Positions 16,264 to 25,141 of a stretch of 48,509 nucleotides of DNA are shown in pieces. This DNA comes from Roseburia sp. CAG:303 (GTDB lineage: Bacteria > Bacillota > Clostridia > Lachnospirales > Lachnospiraceae), in NCBI GenBank assembly GCA_000437755.1, contig FR900146.1:4907-53415 (forward strand), in the 5' to 3' direction. The notes under the pieces are model-generated. The model was given only the letters and a program-made list of their open reading frames with translations. It was not told where the DNA came from and did no database searches. Each line of letters opens with the position of its first letter. The stretch's first letter is position 1. The translations under genes were made by a program, and so were the position numbers.

Positions 16264-17721
16264 ATGTTATCATTAGAAGAAGCAAAAGAGGCGGCAAAGG
16301 GATTTTGCATTGTGCCAATAAGCAGGGAAATCTTATCGGATATTAAGACTCCGATGGAAGTTCTGAGAATTTTGAAAAGAGTAAGTTCCCACTGTTATAT
16401 ACTGGAAAGTGTGGAAAATCAGGAAAAATGGGGAAGATATACCTTCCTCGGATTTGAGCCGACCATGGAAATCACCTGTACCAACGGAATGATGCGTGTG
16501 AGGAATGGGAAAGAAGTAGAAACACCGGTGGAGCATCCGGGAACTGTAATCCGCAACATTTTGAAAGATTACACCAGTCCGAAGATAGAAGGCCTGCCAT
16601 CCTTTACCGGTGGTCTGGTAGGATATTTTTCCTATGATTATATGAAATACAGTGAGCCGGGATTGCATCTGGATGCAGCAGATGAAGAAGGTTTTAAAGA
16701 TGTGGATCTGATGCTGTTTGATAAGGTAATTGCATTTGACAATTTAAAGCAGAAGATTATTGTGATTGTTAATGCAAAGACAGACAATTTAGAAGTAACC
16801 TATCCGCAGGCAGTAGAGGAAATCGACCGTATTATAAAACTGATTCGTGAGGGAGAACCGGTGGAAGCAGTGCCGGGAAAGATGACTTCTGACTTCCGCA
16901 GATTATTTGAAAAAGACGAATATTGTGCGATGGTAGAAAAGGCAAAGAAGCATATCTATGAGGGAGATATCTTCCAGGTCGTTCTGTCCAACCGTCTGGA
17001 GGCTGATTTTGAGGGAAGTCTGCTGAATACCTACCGTGTTCTGCGTACCACAAATCCATCGCCGTATATGTTTTACTTCAGTTCCGATGATATCGAGATT
17101 GCGGGTGCGTCACCGGAAACATTGGTAAAACTGGAAAATGGAGTGTTGCACACATTTCCGCTGGCAGGTACAAGACCGAGAGGAAAAAATCCGCAGGAAG
17201 ATGAACAGCTGGAAAAAGAACTGCTCGCCGATGAGAAGGAACGTGCAGAGCATAATATGTTAGTGGATCTTGGAAGAAATGACCTGGGAAAAATCAGCAG
17301 ATTCGGAAGTGTACAGGTAGAAAAATACATGTCCATTGAACGTTATTCCCATGTCATGCACATCGGTTCTACCGTCCGGGGAGAAATCAGAGAGGACAAA
17401 AATGCATTGGATGCGGTAGACGCGGTACTTCCGGCAGGAACACTCTCCGGAGCACCGAAGATTCGTGCCATGCAGATTATCAACGAACTGGAAAATAACA
17501 AGCGCGGTATTTACGGCGGGGCAATCGGCTACATCGATTTTACCGGAAACCTGGATACCTGCATTGCGATAAGAATTGCATTTAAGAAAAACGGCAAGGT
17601 ATTTGTCCGTTCCGGAGCCGGTATCGTGGCAGATTCCATTCCGGAAAATGAATATCAGGAATGTATCAATAAGGCAAAGGCAGTGATGAATGCGTTAGAG
17701 GCAGGACAGGAGGAAATGTAA
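16264..17721 (+). CDS. trpE: Anthranilate synthase component I
   Basis: A 485-residue enzyme making anthranilate from chorismate, with TrpG supplying ammonia. The N-terminal ILESVENQEKWGRYTF stretch (about 43-58) holds the LLES-like tryptophan feedback site. The chorismate-binding domain has FQVVLSNR, SPYMFYF, GASPETLV, PLAGTRPRG, LLADEKERAEH, VDLGRNDLG and AGTLSGAPK, all intact. First gene of trpEGDCFBA behind the T-box. Its ATG follows AAGGAGGAAGAGAG. TrpG starts one base after its stop, so translation is coupled. Confidence 0.97.
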   Translation: MLSLEEAKEAAKGFCIVPISREILSDIKTPMEVLRILKRVSSHCYILESVENQEKWGRYTFLGFEPTMEITCTNGMMRVRNGKEVETPVEHPGTVIRNILKDYTSPKIEGLPSFTGGLVGYFSYDYMKYSEPGLHLDAADEEGFKDVDLMLFDKVIAFDNLKQKIIVIVNAKTDNLEVTYPQAVEEIDRIIKLIREGEPVEAVPGKMTSDFRRLFEKDEYCAMVEKAKKHIYEGDIFQVVLSNRLEADFEGSLLNTYRVLRTTNPSPYMFYFSSDDIEIAGASPETLVKLENGVLHTFPLAGTRPRGKNPQEDEQLEKELLADEKERAEHNMLVDLGRNDLGKISRFGSVQVEKYMSIERYSHVMHIGSTVRGEIREDKNALDAVDAVLPAGTLSGAPKIRAMQIINELENNKRGIYGGAIGYIDFTGNLDTCIAIRIAFKKNGKVFVRSGAGIVADSIPENEYQECINKAKAVMNALEAGQEEM

Positions 17722-17722
17722 A

Positions 17723-18301
17723 ATGGTACTTTTGATTGATAATTATGACAGCTTTTCCTATAACCTGTATCAGTTGGTGGGAGAGCTGAATCCGGACATC
17801 CGGGTAATACGAAACGATGAGATGACAGTGGAAGAAATTGAGCAGTTAAATCCCGATTCCATCATTCTTTCCCCTGGTCCTGGAAAGCCGGAGGATGCGG
17901 GCATCTGTGAGGAAGTGGTAGAAAAACTGGCAGGAAAGATTCCGATTCTCGGTGTGTGCCTGGGACATCAGGCAATCTGTGAAGTATATCATGCCACCGT
18001 AACCTATGCATCCCATCTGATGCATGGAAAGCAGTCCGTTGTGACACTGGATTTGGATAGCCGGATTTTTGAGGGACTGAAAAAAGAAGAAAAAGTGGCA
18101 AGATATCATTCACTTGCTGCAAAAAAAGATACAATTCCGGAAACTTTAAAAATTACAGCAATTTCTGAGGACGGTGAAGTCATGGCAGTGGAACACAGAG
18201 AATATCCGGTTTACGGCTTGCAATTTCATCCGGAATCGATTCTGACTCCGGAGGGCAGACAGATGATAGCCAATTTTTTAAGAATAAAAGCAGAGAAATA
18301 A
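17723..18301 (+). CDS. trpG: Anthranilate synthase component II (glutamine amidotransferase)
   Basis: A 192-residue class I glutamine amidotransferase that feeds ammonia to TrpE. The catalytic Cys is C79 in GVCLGHQAI, and the His-Glu pair is in GLQFHPES near 172-174. The oxyanion region SPGPGKPEDAG is intact. It ends at the usual length for a free-standing TrpG, without fusion to TrpD. In Firmicutes such a subunit can also serve para-aminobenzoate synthase (PabA); nothing in the window excludes that. Confidence 0.95.
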   Translation: MVLLIDNYDSFSYNLYQLVGELNPDIRVIRNDEMTVEEIEQLNPDSIILSPGPGKPEDAGICEEVVEKLAGKIPILGVCLGHQAICEVYHATVTYASHLMHGKQSVVTLDLDSRIFEGLKKEEKVARYHSLAAKKDTIPETLKITAISEDGEVMAVEHREYPVYGLQFHPESILTPEGRQMIANFLRIKAEK

Positions 18302-18331
18302 ATTGATATAAATTTGAAAAGGAGGCCCATT

Positions 18332-19339
18332 ATGATTAAAGAGGCGATTGCAAAAGTAGTAAAAGGAGAAGATTTGGATGATGTCATGATGACAAAAGTC
18401 ATGGATGAAATTATGGAGGGTGAGGCGACCGATGCACAGAAGGCATCTTTCCTTACCGCCATGAGCATGAAAGGGGAAACTATAGAAGAAATCACATCTG
18501 CAGCCAAAGTAATGAGAAGTCACTGTGAAAAATTCTTAAACAACATGGATGTACTGGAAATCGTAGGAACAGGCGGGGACGGTTCCAATACCTTTAACAT
18601 TTCCACACTCGCATCCCTCGTGGTATCTTCTACCGGAATCAAAGTGGCAAAACACGGAAACCGTGCCGCATCTAGCAAGTGCGGAACTGCAGACTGTCTG
18701 GAGGCACTGGGCGTAAAGATAGACCTTGCACCGGCAGCCAGCGCACAGATTCTGAATGAATTAAATATCTGCTTCCTGTTTGCCCAGAAATATCATACGG
18801 CGATGCGTTTTGTCGGAGCAGTCAGAAAAGAAATGGGCATCCGTACTATTTTCAATATTTTAGGACCACTTGCGAATCCGGCAGGTGCAAATCTTCAGCT
18901 GTTGGGTGTATACAGTGAGGACCTGGTAGAGCCGCTTGCGAGAGTGCTTGTAAATCTCGGCGTGAAGCGTGCCATGGTTGTCTATGGACAGGACAGCATC
19001 GACGAGATTTCCATGAGTGCACCGACTACTGTATGCGAAGTCCGCAACGGAGAGTATAAATCCTATGTCATCCAGCCGGAAGATTTCGGATTTGAGCGTT
19101 GTGAAAAATCAGAGCTTGTCGGAGGGACACCACAGGAAAATGCAGCCATTGCAAGACAGATTCTGGGTGGTGAAAAAGGACCAAAGACAGATGCAGTTAT
19201 TTTAAATGCAGGTGCGGCTATCCACATCGCAAAAGAAAACTGTACCATGGAAGAAGGCATACGCATTGCAAGACTTGCACTGGAAAGTGGACAGGCACTC
19301 AGACAGCTGGAACAGTTTATAGAATTAAGCAACAGATAA
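18332..19339 (+). CDS. trpD: Anthranilate phosphoribosyltransferase
   Basis: A 335-residue enzyme that joins anthranilate to phosphoribosyl pyrophosphate. The PRPP-binding GTGGDGSNTFNIST loop (about 74-87), KHGNRAASSKCGTAD and the MRFVGAVRKEMGIRTIFN stretch are complete. An in-frame TTG at 18314 would extend it, but the AAAGGAGG ribosome site lies inside that extension, seven bases before ATG 18332, so I chose the ATG. It lies 30 bases after trpG. Confidence 0.95.
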   Translation: MIKEAIAKVVKGEDLDDVMMTKVMDEIMEGEATDAQKASFLTAMSMKGETIEEITSAAKVMRSHCEKFLNNMDVLEIVGTGGDGSNTFNISTLASLVVSSTGIKVAKHGNRAASSKCGTADCLEALGVKIDLAPAASAQILNELNICFLFAQKYHTAMRFVGAVRKEMGIRTIFNILGPLANPAGANLQLLGVYSEDLVEPLARVLVNLGVKRAMVVYGQDSIDEISMSAPTTVCEVRNGEYKSYVIQPEDFGFERCEKSELVGGTPQENAAIARQILGGEKGPKTDAVILNAGAAIHIAKENCTMEEGIRIARLALESGQALRQLEQFIELSNR

Positions 19340-19349
19340 GAGAGGTTAT

Positions 19350-20162
19350 ATGGGCAATATATTAGAAGAAATTGCGGAAAAGAGAAAAGCAGATATTGCT
19401 GTAAGAAAACAGAAGATATCACCGGAAGAAATGCGGAAAAAGGCGGAGACCATTGCCGAAAAAGAACGGCAGGAAAAACACATGACATTTCCGTTCCGGC
19501 AGATGCTTGCAAGACCAGGGATAAGCTTTATCTGTGAAGTAAAAAAGGCTTCCCCATCCAAAGGAATTATCGCGGAGGATTTTCCTTACCTTGCAATTGC
19601 AAAAGAGTACGAAGCGGCAGGAGCGGCAGCCATCTCCGTGCTGACCGAGCCGGAATACTTTCTGGGCAGAGATGCATATCTGCAGGAAATAGCACAAAAT
19701 GTCAGCATACCGGTGCTGCGCAAAGATTTTACCATAGATTCCTATCAGATATATGAGGCAAAAGTGCTGGGAGCATCCGCCGTACTGCTGATTTGTGCAC
19801 TGCTCTCCGAAGAACAGCTGAAAGAATACCTGGAACTGGCAGAACAGCTCGGTTTATCAGCACTCGTCGAGGCACATGACGTGGAAGAAGTGCAGAAAGC
19901 ACTGACGGCAGGAGCAGACATTATCGGAGTAAATAACCGGGATTTAAAGACATTTGAGGTCGATATCACAAACTCTGTCAGATTAAGGAAGCTTGTTCCG
20001 GAATCCAAAATATTTGTTTCCGAAAGCGGGATTAAAAATGCACAAAATGTTGCCGTGTTACGGGAAAATGGTACAAATGCAGTGCTTATTGGAGAAACCT
20101 TTATGCGGAGTGCGGACAAAAAGGCAATGTTAAGAGAACTGGCAGGTGATGCCATTGAGTAA
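19350..20162 (+). CDS. trpC: Indole-3-glycerol phosphate synthase
   Basis: A 270-residue (beta/alpha)8-barrel enzyme that closes the indole ring. Typical motifs are CEVKKASPSKGII (about 61-73), VLTEPEYFLG, VLRKDFTIDSYQI, LVEAHD, GVNNRDLKTF and VSESGI, covering the catalytic Lys and Glu residues. It is a stand-alone TrpC, not fused to TrpF as in E. coli. The start ATG has an AGAGAGG site and follows trpD by ten bases. Its end overlaps trpF. Confidence 0.96.
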   Translation: MGNILEEIAEKRKADIAVRKQKISPEEMRKKAETIAEKERQEKHMTFPFRQMLARPGISFICEVKKASPSKGIIAEDFPYLAIAKEYEAAGAAAISVLTEPEYFLGRDAYLQEIAQNVSIPVLRKDFTIDSYQIYEAKVLGASAVLLICALLSEEQLKEYLELAEQLGLSALVEAHDVEEVQKALTAGADIIGVNNRDLKTFEVDITNSVRLRKLVPESKIFVSESGIKNAQNVAVLRENGTNAVLIGETFMRSADKKAMLRELAGDAIE

Positions 20163-20772
20163 AATCAAGATATGCGGACTCACAAGAGAGGAAGATATCT
20201 GTTATGTGAATGAATGTCTGCCGGATTATATCGGATTTGTCTTTGCAGAAAGCAGACGGCAGGTGGACAGGAAACAGGCTGGCAGAATGAGAGAAAAACT
20301 GGATGGCAGGATTTGCCCGGTGGGAGTGTTTGTCAATGAATCCGCTGATATTGTGGCTGAACTGCTGAATGAAGAAATCATAGATATCGCACAGCTTCAT
20401 GGCGATGAGGGAGAAGATTATATCGGACTTCTGAAAGAAAAAATGAAGCGGGGCAGAATTATACAGGCGGTCCGGGTAAGGCAGAGAGAGGATATTCTGG
20501 AGAAGCTGCAAAGCAGTGCAGATTATCTGCTGTTTGATACCTATGCTGGGCAGGCTTACGGGGGAACCGGAAAAACGTTCCGCTGGGAACTGACACAGGG
20601 AGTAGAACGTGAGTTCTTCCTGGCGGGCGGTATTGATAGCACAAACATCGAGCAGGCGATTCGGGTGGCAGCACCATATGCCTTGGATTTGAGCAGTGCG
20701 GTGGAGACGGACGGAAAAAAGGACAGGGAAAAAATATTAGAGATTGTAAGCAAAGTAAGAACATATACATAG
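20149..20772 (+). CDS. trpF: Phosphoribosylanthranilate isomerase
   Basis: About 207 residues; isomerises phosphoribosylanthranilate. KICGLTREED near the start holds the catalytic Cys, and LFDTYAG (about 126) holds the catalytic Asp; YGGTGKTFRW and FLAGGI are the phosphate-binding loops. The start is ambiguous: GTG at 20146, ATG at 20149 and TTG at 20155 are all in frame and all overlap trpC; I chose the ATG. Overlap implies coupled translation. Confidence 0.93.
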   Translation: MPLSKIKICGLTREEDICYVNECLPDYIGFVFAESRRQVDRKQAGRMREKLDGRICPVGVFVNESADIVAELLNEEIIDIAQLHGDEGEDYIGLLKEKMKRGRIIQAVRVRQREDILEKLQSSADYLLFDTYAGQAYGGTGKTFRWELTQGVEREFFLAGGIDSTNIEQAIRVAAPYALDLSSAVETDGKKDREKILEIVSKVRTYT

Positions 20773-20793
20773 GCTGTACAGAATGGAGGAAAT

Positions 20794-21978
20794 ATGTCAA
20801 AAGGAAGATACGGGATTCATGGAGGACAGTATATACCGGAAACTCTGATGAATGAGGTAATTAAATTAGAAGAAGCATATGAATTTTATAAGAAGGATGA
20901 GGCATTTAACCAGGAACTGGATACCCTGCTGAGGGAATATGCCGGAAGACCATCGCTGTTATATTATGCAGAAAAGATGACAAAAGACCTGGGCGGTGCA
21001 AAGATTTACTTCAAGCGTGAAGATTTGAACCACACCGGTTCGCATAAGATTAACAATGTGCTTGGTCAGGCACTTCTGGCAAAGAAAATGGGAAAGACCA
21101 GAATCATCGCTGAGACGGGAGCCGGACAGCATGGTGTGGCAACGGCTACGGCAGCAGCATTGTTAGGACTGGAATGTGAAATCTTTATGGGAAAAGAAGA
21201 TACCATCCGTCAGGCATTAAATGTATACCGTATGGAACTGCTTGGTGCAAAAGTCCATGCCGTAGAATCTGGTACCATGACATTAAAAGATGCGGTAAAC
21301 GAGTGCATGAGAGAATGGACCAACCGTGTGGATGATACTTTATATGTGTTAGGTTCTGTTATGGGACCGCATCCATTCCCGATGATTGTCAGAGACTTCC
21401 AGAGTGTTATCAGCAAAGAAGCCAGACAGCAGATTCTGGAAAAAGAGGGAAGACTTCCCGATGTGGTAATGGCATGTGTCGGAGGCGGCAGCAATGCCAT
21501 GGGTACATTCTATAACTTCATCAATGACAAGGGCGTGCGTCTGATTGGCTGTGAGGCAGCAGGACATGGTGTGGATACGGATAAAACGGCTGCTACAATG
21601 GCAACCGGAACACTTGGCATCTTCCACGGCATGAAATCCTACTTCTGCCAGAATGAATATGGACAGATTGCACCGGTATATTCCATTTCCGCCGGACTGG
21701 ATTATCCGGGAGTCGGACCGGAACACGCCCATTTAAAAGATATCGGAAGAGCAGAATATGTACCGGTAACTGACGAAGAAGCAGTCAATGCATTTGAATA
21801 TATTGCACGAACAGAAGGAATTATTGCAGCAATTGAGAGTTCCCATGCAGTAGCCCATTTAATGAAAATAGCTCCGACCATGAGCAAGGACCAGATTATC
21901 ATCTGCTGTCTGTCCGGAAGAGGAGACAAAGACGTAGCAGCAATCGCAAGATATAGAGGAGTAGACTTACATGAGTAG
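20794..21978 (+). CDS. trpB: Tryptophan synthase beta chain
   Basis: A 394-residue PLP enzyme that condenses indole with serine. The PLP lysine is K85 in HTGSHKINN; AETGAGQHGVA (substrate serine loop), the PLP phosphate loop CVGGGSNAMG and the CLSGRGDKD tail motif are intact. Length and motifs fit the TrpB1 type that pairs with TrpA. It overlaps trpA by eight bases (ATGAGTAG). Confidence 0.97.
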   Translation: MSKGRYGIHGGQYIPETLMNEVIKLEEAYEFYKKDEAFNQELDTLLREYAGRPSLLYYAEKMTKDLGGAKIYFKREDLNHTGSHKINNVLGQALLAKKMGKTRIIAETGAGQHGVATATAAALLGLECEIFMGKEDTIRQALNVYRMELLGAKVHAVESGTMTLKDAVNECMREWTNRVDDTLYVLGSVMGPHPFPMIVRDFQSVISKEARQQILEKEGRLPDVVMACVGGGSNAMGTFYNFINDKGVRLIGCEAAGHGVDTDKTAATMATGTLGIFHGMKSYFCQNEYGQIAPVYSISAGLDYPGVGPEHAHLKDIGRAEYVPVTDEEAVNAFEYIARTEGIIAAIESSHAVAHLMKIAPTMSKDQIIICCLSGRGDKDVAAIARYRGVDLHE

Positions 21979-22747
21979 AATAGAAGAAGCATTAAAAAAC
22001 AAAAAGACATTTGTCGGGTTTCTGACAGCCGGAGATCCGGGACTCGATAAAACAGAAGAATTTATTCTGGAAATGGAAAAAGCAGGAGCAGGACTAATTG
22101 AAATCGGAATTCCGTTTTCCGATCCGATTGCAGAAGGACCGGTCATTCAGGACGCAAACGTAAGAGCCTTATCCGCTCCGGGTGGATGTACCACGGACAT
22201 GGTATTTGACATGGTCGCAAGAGTCAGCAAAAAAGTAAGCGTACCGCTTGTATTTCTGACCTACTTAAATCCGGTATTTAAGTACGGATATGAGAAATTC
22301 TGTAAGAAATGTGCCGAGACAGGCATTGACGGAATCATTATTCCGGATATGCCTTATGAGGAAAAAGGAGAACTTGCCCCGATTGCAGCAGAACATGGCG
22401 TAGACCTTATTTCCCTGATTGCACCGACCAGCGCAGACCGAATCCAGATGATAGCCAAAGAAGCCACAGGTTACATTTATCTGGTATCCTCCATGGGTGT
22501 TACCGGTGTCCGCAGTGAGATTACCACGGATATTCCAACCATGGTTGCACATATCCGTGAAGTGACTGATACACCGGTTGCCGTTGGATTTGGAATCAGC
22601 ACCCCGGAGCAGGCAGAGAAATACAGCCGGGAAGCAGACGGAGTCATCGTGGGAAGTGCCATTGTAAAAATTATTGCAAAATACGGCGAAGCCGCAGGCC
22701 CACACATCTACGAATATGTCAAATCCATGGCAGATGCCGTAAAATAG
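21971..22747 (+). CDS. trpA: Tryptophan synthase alpha chain
   Basis: A 258-residue barrel that splits indole-3-glycerol phosphate and passes indole to TrpB. Catalytic Glu is E44 in LIEIGIPFSDP and the catalytic Asp region follows near 60. IIPDMPYEE, YLVSSMGVTG and GFGISTPEQ are standard. Last gene of the operon; an intrinsic terminator follows within 20 bases. Confidence 0.97.
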   Translation: MSRIEEALKNKKTFVGFLTAGDPGLDKTEEFILEMEKAGAGLIEIGIPFSDPIAEGPVIQDANVRALSAPGGCTTDMVFDMVARVSKKVSVPLVFLTYLNPVFKYGYEKFCKKCAETGIDGIIIPDMPYEEKGELAPIAAEHGVDLISLIAPTSADRIQMIAKEATGYIYLVSSMGVTGVRSEITTDIPTMVAHIREVTDTPVAVGFGISTPEQAEKYSREADGVIVGSAIVKIIAKYGEAAGPHIYEYVKSMADAVK

Positions 22748-22763
22748 AAATACAGGAAAGAGG

Positions 22764-22795
22764 AGAAAACAGTCGGAAGTCTGTTTTCTTTTTTT
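22764..22795 (+). terminator. Intrinsic terminator of the trp operon
   Basis: AGAAAACAG pairs with CTGTTTTCT around an eight-base loop and is followed by a run of T to 22795. Confidence 0.85.
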
Positions 22796-22866
22796 GGACA
22801 AAAATTTTGCAAGCAAATGTAATGGCACACTTGGAAGAACTGAAAACCGGAGAAAGAAAATATATT

Positions 22867-22895
22867 TTGACCGGGACATAAATCTATGATAGAAT
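22867..22895 (+). promoter_or_regulatory. Promoter for prfC-nudix-trmO
   Basis: TTGACC (22867-22872) and TAGAAT (22890-22895) with a 17-base spacer. The predicted start is near 22902, giving a 5' leader of about 97 bases. Confidence 0.7.
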
Positions 22896-22903
22896 AAAAT
22901 ACT

Positions 22904-22966
22904 GGGATTGTAGGAGTGTGTAGCACGGGACAATCCGCAGGCATTAAGCTGGGTGCTTTGACACCC
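22904..22966 (+). promoter_or_regulatory. Two-hairpin 5' leader of prfC
   Basis: GGATTGT (22905-22911) pairs with ACAATCC (22930-22936), with an inner GTG/CAC helix, and GGGTG (22951-22955) pairs with CACCC (22962-22966). The predicted transcript begins almost exactly at the first hairpin. No T run follows, so it is not a simple terminator. It could be an mRNA-stabilising or regulatory leader; I match it to no known family. Confidence 0.5.
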
Positions 22967-22998
22967 TAATCAGAACAGATAGTAGAAAGAGGATTTTT

Positions 22999-24585
22999 AT
23001 GTCAACGATAAAAGAAGAAATAGAAAGACGGCGTACATTTGCCATTATTTCCCACCCGGATGCAGGTAAGACAACTCTGACGGAGAAGTTTCTGCTGTAC
23101 GGAGGAGCAATTAATACTGCAGGTTCGGTAAAAGGAAAGGCGAATGCCAAACATGCGGTATCGGACTGGATGGAGATTGAGAAGGAGAGAGGTATTTCCG
23201 TTACTTCTTCCATTCTGCAGTTTAATTTTGACGGATACTGTATCAACATTCTGGATACACCGGGACATCAGGACTTCTCGGAAGATACCTACCGTACTCT
23301 GATGGCGGCGGATTCCGCAGTCATGGTTATCGATGGTTCTAAGGGTGTGGAAGCACAGACCATTAAGTTATTTAAGGTATGTGCCATGAGACACATTCCG
23401 ATTTTCACATTTATCAACAAGATGGACAGGGATGCCAGAGATACTTTTGAACTTTTGGAGGAAATTGAAAATGTCCTCGGTATCAAGACCTGTGCGGTTA
23501 ACTGGCCGATTGGTTCGGGTAAGGAATTTAAGGGTGTATATGACAGGGAAACAAGGGAAGTAGCCATGTTCCAGGCAGTTTCTACCGGCGGATCCGCCGA
23601 GGCGGCAGAGACAGATATGTCTGTGGATGATGAGAAGTTAAAAGAAGCTGTGGGCGATATTCTCTATGAAAAGCTCATGGAAGAAGTTGAGATTCTCGAT
23701 ATCGCAGGGGAAGAACTGGATATGGAACTTGTGGCAAAGGGACAGATTTCACCGGTATTCTTCGGTTCAGCCCTCACAAACTTTGGAATAGAAACATTCC
23801 TGCATCATTTCTTAAAGATGACTTCCGCACCGCTTCCGCGCGAATCCGATCAGGGAGTGATCGATCCGGTTACCGGACCATTCTCAGGATTTATCTTTAA
23901 GATTCAGGCAAACATGAACAAGGCACACAGAGACAGAATTGCATTTATGCGTATCTGTTCCGGAAAATTTGAAGCGGGTATGGAAGTATACCATGTGCAG
24001 GGAAAGAGAAAGCAGAAATTACTGCAGCCGCAGCAGGTTATGGCACAGTCCAGAAGTGTCATTGATGAGGCTTATGCGGGAGACGTTATCGGTATCTTTG
24101 ACCCGGGTACATTTTCCATCGGAGATACCATCTGTGCACCGGGAAAGAAATTCCAGTATGCCGGTATTCCAACCTTTGCACCGGAGCATTTCTGCAGGGT
24201 TGTGCAGACCGATACCATGAAGAGAAAACAGTTTGTTGCTGGTATTACACAGATTGCGCAGGAAGGTGCGATTCAGATTTTCAAGGACTACAACCTTGAT
24301 TTGTCCGAGATTATCGTCGGCGTGGTCGGTGTCCTTCAGTTCGATGTATTGAAATACCGCATGGAAAACGAATACAACTGCGAAGTGCGTTTAGATCCGT
24401 TGCCGTATTCCCAGATGAGATGGGTAAAGGATAATGGATTTAACCTTGATAACCTGCGTCGTTCCAGCGAAATCAAGAAGGCGAAGGATATGAGGGACAA
24501 TCCGCTGCTTCTGTTCCAGAATGAGTGGAATGTGCGTATGTGCCTGGAAAACAACGAAGGACTTGAATTAGAAGAAGTGAAGTAA
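22999..24585 (+). CDS. prfC: Peptide chain release factor 3
   Basis: A 528-residue translational GTPase that recycles RF1/RF2 from the ribosome. G1 is SHPDAGKTTLTEKF (about 19), G3 DTPGHQDF (about 88) and G4 NKMDRD (about 142). The ERGISVTSSILQF switch I is typical of RF3, and the C-terminal domain ends with YNCEVRLDPLPYSQMRWV. Length fits RF3. Start ATG has a GAAAGAGG site. The NUDIX gene begins one base after its stop. It has its own promoter and a structured leader. Confidence 0.96.
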   Translation: MSTIKEEIERRRTFAIISHPDAGKTTLTEKFLLYGGAINTAGSVKGKANAKHAVSDWMEIEKERGISVTSSILQFNFDGYCINILDTPGHQDFSEDTYRTLMAADSAVMVIDGSKGVEAQTIKLFKVCAMRHIPIFTFINKMDRDARDTFELLEEIENVLGIKTCAVNWPIGSGKEFKGVYDRETREVAMFQAVSTGGSAEAAETDMSVDDEKLKEAVGDILYEKLMEEVEILDIAGEELDMELVAKGQISPVFFGSALTNFGIETFLHHFLKMTSAPLPRESDQGVIDPVTGPFSGFIFKIQANMNKAHRDRIAFMRICSGKFEAGMEVYHVQGKRKQKLLQPQQVMAQSRSVIDEAYAGDVIGIFDPGTFSIGDTICAPGKKFQYAGIPTFAPEHFCRVVQTDTMKRKQFVAGITQIAQEGAIQIFKDYNLDLSEIIVGVVGVLQFDVLKYRMENEYNCEVRLDPLPYSQMRWVKDNGFNLDNLRRSSEIKKAKDMRDNPLLLFQNEWNVRMCLENNEGLELEEVK

Positions 24586-24586
24586 A

Positions 24587-25132
24587 ATGGAACTATTAGA
24601 TATTGTAGATGAAAACGGAATACCGACCGGGGAGGTTGTCGAGCGGGAAAAAGCACACCGGGAAGGGGTGCGTCACCGAACCTCCCATGTGTGGATTGCC
24701 AGAAAAAGGGATGGCAGGGTGGAAATTCTGCTTCAGAAACGCAGTCAGGACAAGGATTCCCATCCGGGCTGTTACGACATATCCAGTGCCGGACATATTC
24801 CGGCGGGTGTAGATTTTATCCCATCCGCGTTAAGGGAATTAAAAGAAGAACTCGGGATAGAAGCAAATCCCGAAGAACTGATTTACTGCGGTGTCCGCAA
24901 GGGGATGTACGAAGATGTGTTTTACGGCAGACGTTTCGTGGATAACCAGATTAGCAATGTCTATCTTTTGTGGAAAAATGATTTGGAAATCGAAGAGTAT
25001 ACCATTCAGGAATCAGAAATCGAAAGTATCTGCTTTATGGAATTTGAAGCTTGTTATGAGGCGGTGGCGAAAAAGCAGATTCCAAACTGCATTGCCCTGA
25101 TGGAATTAGATATGCTGAAAGCAAAGTTTTAG
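24587..25132 (+). CDS. NUDIX hydrolase, isopentenyl-isomerase-like group
   Basis: A 181-residue protein of the YfcD/IDI-like NUDIX group, beginning MELLDIVDENGIPTGEVV and with HRTSHVWIARKRDG and LLQKRS segments. The NUDIX box GHIPAGVDFIPSALREL-KEELGI keeps the REL-EE-G core, but its first Glu is Val. It may hydrolyse a nucleoside diphosphate derivative; the substrate is unknown. It is not a proven isopentenyl diphosphate isomerase. It sits one base after prfC and directly before trmO, so the three are one transcript. Confidence 0.82.
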   Translation: MELLDIVDENGIPTGEVVEREKAHREGVRHRTSHVWIARKRDGRVEILLQKRSQDKDSHPGCYDISSAGHIPAGVDFIPSALRELKEELGIEANPEELIYCGVRKGMYEDVFYGRRFVDNQISNVYLLWKNDLEIEEYTIQESEIESICFMEFEACYEAVAKKQIPNCIALMELDMLKAKF

Positions 25133-25141
25133 GTGAGTCAG

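Noticed and set aside
18314..18331. TTG start of trpD at 18314
   Set aside because: The AAAGGAGG ribosome site lies inside the extension and is ideally placed for ATG 18332.
24336..24656. Minus-strand and other ORFs inside prfC, trp genes and other long genes
   Set aside because: They are overlapped by complete, well-recognised genes, have no ribosome sites or family motifs, and read as low-complexity shadow frames.
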